Part shown: positions 1-5,335 of the stretch, piece after piece | Layout: each line of letters starts with the position of its first letter | Numbering within the stretch: the stretch's first letter is position 1 | Source: Clostridia bacterium | Lineage (GTDB): Bacteria; Bacillota; Clostridia; UMGS1883 | DNA length: 6,428 nt | Direction of reading: 5' to 3' | Assembly: GCA_021202495.1 (NCBI GenBank) | Contig: JAJQCX010000034.1 | Coordinates: 1-6,428 of the forward strand | Program-made: the position numbers and the translations under genes | The notes under the pieces: generated by a model | The model's input: only the letters and a program-made list of their open reading frames with translations | Databases searched by the model: none | What the model was told of the DNA's origin: nothing

Positions 1-2
1 TC

Positions 3-719
3 GCGGAATTTATCGGTACGGCTGTTCTCGTCATTTTCGGCTGCGGAACCGCCATGACTGTCGGCTGTAAAAGCGACGCGGGCTGCGGCTATGTTTTGAC
101 CGCACTTGCGTTCGGTCTTGCAATCGTCGCCATGGCGTACAGCATCGGCAATGTTTCGGGCTGCCATGTCAACCCCGCCGTGTCGCTCTCAATGCTCATC
201 ACGGACAAGATTAGCGGCAGGGATTTTGTCGGCTACGTTATCGCGCAGTTTCTCGGCGGTTTCGCCGGCGCGGGCATTTTGGCGCTCATTTGGTCGTCCG
301 CCGGCATCTCCGACCAAACGGGAGCTTACGGCTCCAACGGCATTTCCGACGTAGGCAACAGCCTCATTGCGGCGTTCGTCGTTGAGCTCATCCTCACGTT
401 TGTGTTCGTTCTCGCAATCCACGGCGTTACCGACAAGGCTGAAAACAGCGCCGTTTCGGGCATCGTTATCGGTCTCACACTCACTTTTGTACATATTCTC
501 GGCATCGGTCTCACGGGCACATCGGTCAACCCCGCCCGCAGCCTCGGACCGGCTATCGTTGCCGCAATTTCGGGCAACAGTACACCTATAAGTGTTGTAT
601 GGGTATTTATCGTAGCACCGCTCATCGGCGGCGCTCTCGCGGGTCTTTGCTATCAGGCTCTCGTTCCCTCAAAACCAGCAGCACCGGCAAAAACCCCCTC
701 AAAATCAAAAAAACGCTGA
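3..719 (+). CDS. aqpZ: AqpZ-like aquaporin (MIP family), 5' end missing
   Basis: This is a membrane channel that lets water cross the cytoplasmic membrane. The reading frame is open from base 3, so the start and the first few residues lie outside the window; 238 residues are visible. Counting from the Met at base 54, the first NPA box is residues 40-42 (GCHVNPAVSL) and the second is 159-161 (TSVNPARS), each in a half-helix loop. By alignment with E. coli AqpZ, the four selectivity-filter residues F43, H174, T183 and R189 correspond to F20, H147, T156 and R162. All are kept, which favours a narrow water-selective pore over a glycerol channel. Hydrophobic segments lie near 12-34, 58-80, 102-124, 131-152 and 178-202, with the first helix before residue 1. 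The tail (residues 205-221) is rich in Pro, Ala and Lys, and longer and more basic than that of E. coli AqpZ. A terminator follows 15 bases after the stop. The family is sure; substrate specificity is inferred. Confidence 0.95.
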   Translation, partial: AEFIGTAVLVIFGCGTAMTVGCKSDAGCGYVLTALAFGLAIVAMAYSIGNVSGCHVNPAVSLSMLITDKISGRDFVGYVIAQFLGGFAGAGILALIWSSAGISDQTGAYGSNGISDVGNSLIAAFVVELILTFVFVLAIHGVTDKAENSAVSGIVIGLTLTFVHILGIGLTGTSVNPARSLGPAIVAAISGNSTPISVVWVFIVAPLIGGALAGLCYQALVPSKPAAPAKTPSKSKKR

Positions 720-734
720 TAATCACTCCCTTTC

Positions 735-771
735 GGGCGTTCGGCACACTCTGCCGAACGCCCATTTTTTT
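735..771 (+). terminator. Intrinsic terminator of the aquaporin gene
   Basis: A perfect 12-bp stem (735-746 with 752-763) closes a 5-base loop and is followed by one A and seven Ts (765-771). It begins 15 bases after the aquaporin stop and ends 12 bases before the next -35 box. It therefore separates the aquaporin transcript from the downstream unit. Confidence 0.95.
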
Positions 772-783
772 CATCTCAAACGG

Positions 784-812
784 TTGACAAAAATCCTTCC
801 GAATTATATAAT
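784..812 (+). promoter_or_regulatory. Consensus SigA (sigma-70) promoter
   Basis: TTGACA at 784-789 and TATAAT at 807-812 are both perfect consensus hexamers with the optimal 17-base spacer. Transcription should start near 819-820, about 32 bases before the ATG at 852. It is the only strong promoter I can see in the window. It should drive the COG2426 gene, and possibly metK by read-through, since no T-tract terminator lies between those two genes. Confidence 0.93.
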
Positions 813-836
813 GATATAGTTATAATTTATATCATT
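810..836. promoter_or_regulatory. AT-rich dyad over the transcription start (candidate operator)
   Basis: A perfect 9-bp inverted repeat, AATGATATA (810-818) and TATATCATT (828-836), is separated by 9 bases. It overlaps the last bases of the -10 box and the predicted start site, the usual place for a repressor operator. A second, shorter palindrome (803-812) overlaps the -10 box, and another TATAAT occurs at 821-826. AT-rich DNA forms such dyads by chance fairly often, so the regulatory role is inferred and no regulator is assigned. Confidence 0.45.
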
Positions 837-851
837 TTATCGGAGGTTCAT

Positions 852-1385
852 ATGCAGCAAATTAAGCTTTTTGCCCAAAGCGTTGCGGAATCAATTGTCA
901 CACTTCTCGGCTTTTCGCCCGATGCGGCAAATTATGTCTATGTCTTTCTCATTTCAATGCTCCCCATCATCGAGCTGCGCGGCGCAATTCCCGTGGCATA
1001 TGCACTCGGACTTGACATAGTTCCAAGCTACATAGTCAGCGTCATCGGCAATCTCGTGCCCGTTCCGTTCATTTTGCTTCTCATAACTCCGCTTTGCAAT
1101 CTTTTGAAAAAGACAAAGGCGCTCCGCTGGTTTCCCATGTGGATTGAAAAAAAGGTTGCCAAAAACGAAGCGAAGGTTACAAAATATAAAAACGTAGGGC
1201 TCTATTTATTCGTAGCCATCCCCCTGCCCGGCACCGGCGCATGGACGGGCGCGCTCGTCGCGTCCTTCATCGGCTACAAATTCCGCGACGCCCTTGTTTC
1301 CATAATCTTAGGCGTTCTCACCGCCGGCATCATCATGACCGCCATATCATTCGGTCTTATTGATTTCATCGTAGGTTTATTTTAG
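852..1385 (+). CDS. Small multidrug export family membrane protein (COG2426 / PF06695)
   Basis: This 177-residue integral membrane protein belongs to the family annotated as 'putative small multidrug export protein'. The true substrate of the family is unsettled, and it resembles DedA/VTT-type proteins. Visible family signatures are the acidic/basic motif in a first re-entrant-like segment (PIIELRGAIP, E41 and R43) and the Pro/Gly-rich second segment (PLPGTGAWTGA, residues 124-134). Hydrophobic stretches lie near 28-55, 60-85, 115-142 and 146-176, with a Lys-rich cytoplasmic-type loop at 86-114. The start is supported by GGAGG at 842-846, five bases before the ATG, and by the perfect promoter upstream. 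The length is normal for the family, with no truncation. metK starts 82 bases downstream with no clear terminator between, so the two may be cotranscribed. The family call is firm; a transport function is not shown by the sequence. Confidence 0.88.
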   Translation: MQQIKLFAQSVAESIVTLLGFSPDAANYVYVFLISMLPIIELRGAIPVAYALGLDIVPSYIVSVIGNLVPVPFILLLITPLCNLLKKTKALRWFPMWIEKKVAKNEAKVTKYKNVGLYLFVAIPLPGTGAWTGALVASFIGYKFRDALVSIILGVLTAGIIMTAISFGLIDFIVGLF

Positions 1386-1392
1386 GAGAAAC

Positions 1393-1415
1393 GTTCGGCG
1401 GCTTCGCTGCCGAAC
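1393..1415 (+). other. GC-rich hairpin in the spacer before metK
   Basis: A 10-bp stem (1393-1402 with 1406-1415) includes one G-U pair (1400 with 1408) and a 3-base loop. It starts 8 bases after the previous stop. No T-tract follows, so it is unlikely to be a terminator; it could stabilise mRNA or be a processing site. Its GTTCGGC/GCCGAAC arms match those of the hairpin at 2878-2900 and the core of the terminator at 735-763. Confidence 0.6.
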
Positions 1416-1467
1416 ACGGAGAGATCATTTCACAGCTTAACCGCTGCATTTAGAGGAGGTATTATCC

Positions 1468-2658
1468 ATGACACAAAAGAAGCTTTTCACATCCGAATCC
1501 GTAACAGAAGGACATCCCGACAAGGTGTGCGACACCATTGCCGACAGCGTCCTTGACGATATTTTGGCTCACGACCCCGCCGCCCGCGTCGCATGCGAGG
1601 TGTGCGCCGCAACGGGGCTTGTCGTTGTGTTCGGTGAGGTCACAACCGAGCACTATGTCAATATCCGTTCAATCGTGCGCGACGCAATCAAGGAAATAGG
1701 CTACACCGACCCCGACATGGGCTTTCAGTACGATTCCGTCGCAATTTTAAACACTTTAAACGAGCAGTCGCCCGACATCGCGCTCGGCGTTGACAAATCG
1801 CTCGAGGCAAAAATGGGCGACGACAGCCGCTTTTCCCTCGGCGCGGGCGATCAGGGCATGATGTTCGGCTACGCCTCAAACGAAACGGACGTATATATGC
1901 CTGCCCCGATATGCTTTGCGCATAAGCTCTCAAAGCGTTTGACCGACGTGCGCAAAAACGGCACACTCTCCTACCTCCGCCCCGACGGCAAAACACAGGT
2001 GACGGTCGAATGCGAAAACGGCAAACCCGTTCACATCGACACCGTTGTCATTTCGTCGCAGCACCGTCCCGAGGTTTCTCTCGAACAAATCCGCGCCGAC
2101 ATAATAGAGCACGTCATTGTCCCCACCCTACCGGCAAATCTCTTTGACGATTCGACGCGCATTTTCGTCAACCCCACAGGCCGCTTTGTCATCGGCGGTC
2201 CCCAGGGTGACAGCGGACTTACAGGCAGAAAAATCATTGTCGATACATACGGCGGCTACGCGCCCCACGGCGGCGGCAGCTTTTCGGGCAAAGACCCCAC
2301 AAAGGTTGACCGCAGCGCGGCATATATGTGCCGCTACGTCGCGAAAAACATCGTCGCGGCAGGACTTGCCGACAAATGCCAAATCCAGGTTGCCTATGCG
2401 ATAGGCGTCGCAAAGCCCGTTTCAATCACGGTTGACACCTTCGGCGCAGGGCAGCTCCATGACGCCGCACTTTCCGAGATAATTCAAAAGGAATTTGATT
2501 TCCGCCCCGCCGCAATCATCGAGCGGCTCGACCTTCGCCGCCCCATTTACAAGCAAACCGCGGCATACGGTCACTTCGGCAGAGACGACGTCTCCCTCCC
2601 GTGGGAAGAGCTCGACGCCGTTGAAAGTCTCAAAAAGTATATTACAGTTCAGCCATAA
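1468..2658 (+). CDS. metK: S-adenosylmethionine synthetase
   Basis: This cytoplasmic enzyme makes S-adenosylmethionine from methionine and ATP, releasing phosphate and pyrophosphate; it is normally a homotetramer needing Mg and K ions. The 396 residues are collinear with E. coli MetK (384) and carry every signature: SVTEGHPDK with H16 and D18, the GAGDQG box at 125-130 with D128, K175, D248, R254 and K255, and the P-loop-like GGGSFSGKD at 268-276 with K275 and then D281. The loop before GAGDQG (about 112-124) is some seven residues longer than in E. coli. The start has a strong AGAGGAGG site at 1452-1459, eight bases before the ATG. The C-terminal end is odd: the codons for the final TVQP and the stop lie inside a sequence repeated at 6375-6428. 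No SAM riboswitch is recognisable in the short upstream spacer. Confidence 0.98.
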   Translation: MTQKKLFTSESVTEGHPDKVCDTIADSVLDDILAHDPAARVACEVCAATGLVVVFGEVTTEHYVNIRSIVRDAIKEIGYTDPDMGFQYDSVAILNTLNEQSPDIALGVDKSLEAKMGDDSRFSLGAGDQGMMFGYASNETDVYMPAPICFAHKLSKRLTDVRKNGTLSYLRPDGKTQVTVECENGKPVHIDTVVISSQHRPEVSLEQIRADIIEHVIVPTLPANLFDDSTRIFVNPTGRFVIGGPQGDSGLTGRKIIVDTYGGYAPHGGGSFSGKDPTKVDRSAAYMCRYVAKNIVAAGLADKCQIQVAYAIGVAKPVSITVDTFGAGQLHDAALSEIIQKEFDFRPAAIIERLDLRRPIYKQTAAYGHFGRDDVSLPWEELDAVESLKKYITVQP

Positions 2659-2694
2659 AAGCGGCGTCACACGCCGAAAAGAGCGCCGAGAAAA
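2642..2694 (+). repeat. Dispersed repeat, copy 1 (begins inside the metK 3' end)
   Basis: This segment matches 6375-6428 in direct orientation at 49 of 54 aligned columns: one single-base gap and four substitutions. The first 19 bases are identical, and they include the last four metK codons and the stop. The left boundary is sharp, with no extended similarity before 2642 / 6375. The right boundary is unknown because copy 2 is cut off by the window. The repeat contains the hairpin at 2662-2676 and the 5' arm of the one at 2686-2712. Confidence 0.85.
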
Positions 2695-2712
2695 CGCTCC
2701 GCGTTGTCTCGG
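2686..2712 (+). other. Hairpin with internal A-G mismatch (first of a pair)
   Basis: CCGAGA (2686-2691) pairs with TCTCGG (2707-2712), and AACG (2693-2696) with CGTT (2702-2705). They are separated by an opposed A2692 and G2706, with a 5-base loop. The hairpin at 2848-2877 has the same inner plan: GGGA or GAGA, A-G mismatch, AACG/CGTT. An alternative pairing of 2681-2685 with 2695-2699 competes with it. Confidence 0.5.
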
Positions 2713-2752
2713 TGGAGGGGGAGCGGGGGAGGAAATTCCCCCGCGTAAAATC

Positions 2753-2783
2753 GTCAAAAACCAAAGCGTCTTTGGTTTTTGAC
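2753..2783. terminator. Likely bidirectional terminator after metK
   Basis: A perfect 14-bp stem (2753-2766 with 2770-2783) has a 3-base loop. Its core is CCAAAG/CTTTGG flanked by an A-tract on the left (2756-2760) and a T-tract on the right (2776-2780), the layout of an intrinsic terminator able to work in either direction. It lies 95 bases after the metK stop and is the best metK terminator candidate. The short T-tract, itself paired in the full stem, leaves some doubt. Confidence 0.6.
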
Positions 2784-2845
2784 ACCTCTATCGCGGTAGC
2801 CTGCCGTAGGCAGGCGTAAGCGTAAGCGCGCGATGTGAAAGAGGT
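2784..2845 (+). other. Branched stem with bulge and tandem GCGTAA repeat
   Basis: The outer stem ACCTCT/AGAGGT (2784-2789 with 2840-2845) stacks directly on ATCGCG/CGCGAT (2790-2795 with 2829-2834), leaving a 5-base bulge on the 3' side (2835-2839). It encloses a perfect 7-bp hairpin, GCCTGCC/GGCAGGC (2799-2805 with 2809-2815). The 3' internal strand carries GCGTAA twice in tandem (2814-2825). Nested pairing of this kind is more typical of a structured RNA than of a terminator. Confidence 0.5.
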
Positions 2846-2847
2846 TT

Positions 2848-2877
2848 ACGGGGAAAACGTGACTACGTTGTCCCCGT
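2848..2877 (+). other. Hairpin with internal A-G mismatch (second of a pair)
   Basis: ACGGGGA (2848-2854) pairs with TCCCCGT (2871-2877), and AACG (2856-2859) with CGTT (2866-2869). A2855 faces G2870, and the loop is six bases. The inner part repeats the plan of the hairpin at 2686-2712, while outer stem and loop sequences differ. Confidence 0.5.
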
Positions 2878-2900
2878 GTTCGGCGGCGCAGCCGCCGAAC
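2878..2900 (+). other. Perfect GC-rich hairpin, GTTCGGC type
   Basis: A perfect 10-bp stem (2878-2887 with 2891-2900) with a 3-base loop, immediately after the previous hairpin. No T-tract follows on the + strand. The 5' arm is identical to that of the hairpin at 1393-1415. Confidence 0.6.
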
Positions 2901-2921
2901 TGTCACAAAAAAACACCACCG

Positions 2922-2953
2922 CACCCCGAATATCATAATATGGTATCGGGGTG
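2922..2953 (+). promoter_or_regulatory. Hairpin that can hide the ribosome binding site of the next ORF
   Basis: CACCCCGA (2922-2929) is the exact complement of TCGGGGTG (2946-2953). The 3' arm contains most of the GGGGTGA Shine-Dalgarno-like sequence (2948-2954) of the ATG at 2961. If the stem forms in the mRNA, that site would be blocked. The loop is 16 bases and AT-rich, with a weak ATAT/ATAT pairing inside. This implies possible translational control of the small ORF; the role is inferred from geometry only. As DNA, the dyad could instead be an operator. Confidence 0.45.
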
Positions 2954-2960
2954 AATTTCT

Positions 2961-3170
2961 ATGGCATATCTTGTTTTCTGCTTTTCTGTCATTCTTCTCG
3001 TTTTGGGCGCAGTTTTGTTCCTCGCGCTAAAATGCGACGAGCACACCGTCACGCCCGAACAGATAACGAGCCTCATACAAAGCGGAGACAAAATCATCGT
3101 CAAAGTATACATACGCAAGGAGAAAACCACATGGAAAAGGAATGTGTCGAAGGCGAAATCCGTGAAATAG
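2961..3170 (+). CDS. Small single-pass membrane protein, function unknown
   Basis: I do not recognise this 69-residue protein. Residues 3-24 form a strongly hydrophobic helix (Val, Leu, Ile, Phe), followed by KCDE, a soluble part containing TPEQITSLIQSGDKIIVKVYI (split TPEQITSLIQ / SGDKIIVKVYI), and a basic tail. The cysteine after the helix is preceded by Lys, so it is not a lipobox. Codon use resembles that of the neighbours (ATC, GTC, CTC, AAA). A GGGGTGA site at 2948-2954 precedes the ATG by six bases. The last 13 residues overlap the start of recD2 in another frame, so translation of the two may be coupled. It could be an accessory membrane protein or, less likely, a chance ORF; the hydrophobic N-terminus and spaced ribosome site favour a real gene. 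Confidence 0.6.
   Translation: MAYLVFCFSVILLVLGAVLFLALKCDEHTVTPEQITSLIQSGDKIIVKVYIRKEKTTWKRNVSKAKSVK
3117..3122 (+). promoter_or_regulatory. recD2: Ribosome binding site that fixes the recD2 start
   Basis: AAGGAG ends eight bases before the ATG at 3131. It decides between this start and the in-frame upstream ATG at 2951, which would add 60 Arg/His-rich residues unlike any RecD2 N-terminus and has no good ribosome site. Confidence 0.85.
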
Positions 3171-5335
3171 TCTATTATAACGAAGACAACTGCTATTGTG
3201 TCTTTGAGCTCAAATGCGGCAAGGACACAATTGCCGCAGTCGGTCATTTGCCCTACGCCGCCTCGGGCGAACGCGTCCGTCTCTACGGCAAATGGGGTAT
3301 GCATCCCGACTACGGCGAGCAGTTTTCTTTCGATTCCTTTGAGCGCACCCTTCCGCAAAAGGTCAGCGCCATAAGGACATATCTCGCCTCCGGCATAATC
3401 CCCGGTATCCGCGAATCCACAGCCCGCAAAATAACCGACCTTTTCGGTGAGGACTCTCTTGAGGTCATCAAAAACGACCCCGAAAAGCTCACCGTAATAA
3501 AGGGCATTTCCAAAGCCAAAGCAATGAAAATGAACGAGGCTTTTTTAATTCGTCAGGACGCCGCCAACACCGTCATGTATTTTCAGCAGTTCGGCATAAG
3601 CACCAAAATGAGCGTCAAAATACATCAAAAATACGGCGCTCTTGCGATCGACGTCGTCAAAAACGACCCCTACGTCCTCTGTGAGGAAATTTCCGGCATC
3701 GGCTTTAAAACAGCCGACAGAATAGCCCTCTCGATGGGCGTTTTGGCAAACAACCCCGGCAGAGTGAAAAGCGGCGTCCGCTACGCCCTCGGCGAAACCG
3801 TGCAAAACGGACACACATGCTATCCGAAAAAATCGCTTCTTTCCTACTGCGCCCGCCTTTTGGGCTGCGGCGAAACCGACGTTTCGAGCGCGTTTGACGC
3901 TCTCGCCCTCTCCGGCAAGGTTGTCTACGAGGCAAAGAGCGACATGTGCTACCTCGCTCCGCTCTACAATGAGGAAATCTCCGTCGCGACGCGCCTTTTA
4001 ACGCTCGTTCACGCCAAGCACGACAATTTACACATCGACCCTCACGCCGCGATAGAATCGGCGTGCGAAAATATCACGCTTTCCGAAAAGCAATACAGTG
4101 CCGTTTTAGCCGCAATCAACGAGAACGTTCTCGTCATCACCGGCGGTCCCGGCACCGGCAAAACGACAATCGTAAATACTATTTTAAAGATTTTTCTCTC
4201 CCTCGGCAAAAAGGTCAGCCTCGCCGCCCCCACCGGCAAAGCGGCAAAGCGTCTCAGCGAAGCGTGCAATGCCGAAGCGAAAACGCTTCACCGCCTTTTA
4301 AATCTTGACATCATTTCAGGCACCGACGATTATACCTATTCCGTCGATTCAGCCAACACTCTTCAATCCGATTTGGTCATTGTCGATGAAATGAGCATGG
4401 TCGATTTGAGCCTTATGAGCGTGCTTTTAAAGTCGCTCAAGCGCGGCGCGCGCCTCATCATGGTGGGCGATTCCGATCAGCTCCCCTCGGTCGGCGCGGG
4501 CAACGTTTTAAAAGACATCATCGCATCCGAATGCTGCACCGTTATCACGCTTACCGAGGTTTTCCGCCAGGCGGGCGAAAGCATGATTGTCACCAACGCC
4601 CACCGCATCCACGCAGGTCAACTTCCCATCTGCAACCAAAAGGACAAGGACTTTTTCTTCATTCCCTGCGTACCAACCTCTGCCGCCGACACAATAGCGA
4701 ATCTCACCGCCGCGCGCCTTCCCCGCGCCTACGGCTATGACCCCATGCGCCACATTCAGGTTCTCTGCCCCTCAAAAAAGGGACCCGCAGGCACATTCGC
4801 GCTCAATCTCGCGCTTCAAAACGCGCTCAACCCGCCCTCCCCTTCAAAAAAGGAGCGCAAAATGGGAGACGTCGTTTTCCGCACGGTCGACAAGGTCATG
4901 CAGGTTAAAAATAACTACAACATCCCTTTCCGCCTCCCCGACGAAACCGAGGGCAGCGGAATTTATAACGGCGACATCGGCGTGATACTCGAAATCAACC
5001 CCTCCGATAACTATATGCTTATCGAATTTGACGACGAGCGCCGCGTCGAATACGATTTCGCCTGGCTTGACGAGCTGGAGCTCGCCTACGCATTGACCGT
5101 TCACAAAAGTCAGGGCTGCGAATTTAAAGCCGTAATTCTCTCTGTCTCCCCCGTCGCGCCCATGCTCACCGTGCGCAATCTCTTGTACACCGCCGTCACC
5201 CGCGCGCGGGAAATTGTCGTTTTAGTCGGCAGCAGCGACACCGTCGCCCGCATGGTACAAAATAACCACGAAGCCGCCCGCTGCAGCATGCTCTGCGACA
5301 GATTAAAGGAGAAAGAAAATGAACAATCTAATTGA
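3131..5335 (+). CDS. recD2: ATP-dependent DNA helicase RecD2 (RecD-like, superfamily 1B)
   Basis: This is a 5'-3' DNA helicase of the RecD2/YrrC family, which acts in DNA repair and replication-fork maintenance without RecBC. The 734 residues have the family's usual length and order. An N-terminal OB-like domain (about 1-75, opening ECVEGEIREIVYYN) is followed by helix-hairpin-helix units near 88-106, 121-138 and 186-203. The helicase core has Walker A GGPGTGKTT (338-346, K344), motif Ia APTGKAAKRL (366-375), Walker B VIVDEMSMVD (416-425, D419 and E420), motif III GDSDQLPSVGAG (446-457) and FRQ (478-480). The C-terminal half has the SH3-like insert region (about 575-645), VHKSQGCEF (657-665) and motif VI YTAVTRARE (686-694). 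All catalytic motifs are intact. The start overlaps the small membrane ORF by 40 bases, and the end overlaps comFC by 17 bases. Confidence 0.97.
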   Translation: MEKECVEGEIREIVYYNEDNCYCVFELKCGKDTIAAVGHLPYAASGERVRLYGKWGMHPDYGEQFSFDSFERTLPQKVSAIRTYLASGIIPGIRESTARKITDLFGEDSLEVIKNDPEKLTVIKGISKAKAMKMNEAFLIRQDAANTVMYFQQFGISTKMSVKIHQKYGALAIDVVKNDPYVLCEEISGIGFKTADRIALSMGVLANNPGRVKSGVRYALGETVQNGHTCYPKKSLLSYCARLLGCGETDVSSAFDALALSGKVVYEAKSDMCYLAPLYNEEISVATRLLTLVHAKHDNLHIDPHAAIESACENITLSEKQYSAVLAAINENVLVITGGPGTGKTTIVNTILKIFLSLGKKVSLAAPTGKAAKRLSEACNAEAKTLHRLLNLDIISGTDDYTYSVDSANTLQSDLVIVDEMSMVDLSLMSVLLKSLKRGARLIMVGDSDQLPSVGAGNVLKDIIASECCTVITLTEVFRQAGESMIVTNAHRIHAGQLPICNQKDKDFFFIPCVPTSAADTIANLTAARLPRAYGYDPMRHIQVLCPSKKGPAGTFALNLALQNALNPPSPSKKERKMGDVVFRTVDKVMQVKNNYNIPFRLPDETEGSGIYNGDIGVILEINPSDNYMLIEFDDERRVEYDFAWLDELELAYALTVHKSQGCEFKAVILSVSPVAPMLTVRNLLYTAVTRAREIVVLVGSSDTVARMVQNNHEAARCSMLCDRLKEKENEQSN
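5305..5311 (+). promoter_or_regulatory. comFC ribosome binding site inside recD2
   Basis: AAAGGAG lies within the last codons of recD2, seven bases before the ATG at 5319. With the 17-base gene overlap, it points to translational coupling of comFC to recD2. Confidence 0.8.

Larger units (their letters stand above)
2659..2960 (+). other. Hairpin-packed non-coding region between metK and the recD2 operon
   Basis: About 300 bases without a credible gene, filled by eight consecutive inverted repeats: 2662-2676 (6 bp), 2686-2712 (10 bp with one A-G mismatch), 2723-2744 (8 bp), 2753-2783 (14 bp), 2784-2845 (branched), 2848-2877 (11 bp with one A-G mismatch), 2878-2900 (10 bp) and 2922-2953 (8 bp). 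Gaps between them are mostly 0-10 bases. This density exceeds what a terminator and promoter would need. It suggests a structured RNA element, a nested palindromic repeat (REP/MITE-like), or both. No known RNA family was recognised. Confidence 0.6.

Noticed and set aside
599..787. Separate small + strand ORF across the aquaporin end and terminator
   Set aside because: It overlaps the aquaporin in another frame, translates the terminator hairpin and has no ribosome site.
1386..1467. A SAM riboswitch before metK
   Set aside because: The spacer is only 82 bases and holds one simple hairpin without the SAM-I core, an SMK-box pattern or a terminator. I recognise no SAM-sensing RNA here.
2784..2900. 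T-box or other known riboswitch for the downstream operon
   Set aside because: No T-box sequence or specifier-type layout could be found, and recD2/comFC are not typical riboswitch targets.
2754..2936. Minus-strand 60-codon ORF in the hairpin region
   Set aside because: Its sequence is an Arg-rich translation of palindromic DNA, without domain, hydrophobic pattern or ribosome site.
2961..3035. Lipoprotein signal in the small membrane protein
   Set aside because: The residues before Cys25 are ALK; Lys directly before the cysteine does not fit a lipobox.
2951..3130. A longer recD2 starting at the ATG at 2951
   Set aside because: The added 60 residues are Arg/His-rich and unlike RecD2, and the ribosome site fits the ATG at 3131. 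The same DNA reads better as the small membrane ORF in another frame.
2933..3358. Minus-strand ORF of 141 codons over the start of recD2
   Set aside because: It lies antisense to the well-supported recD2 start and the small ORF; no family features are seen. It is a frame shadow of C-ended codons.
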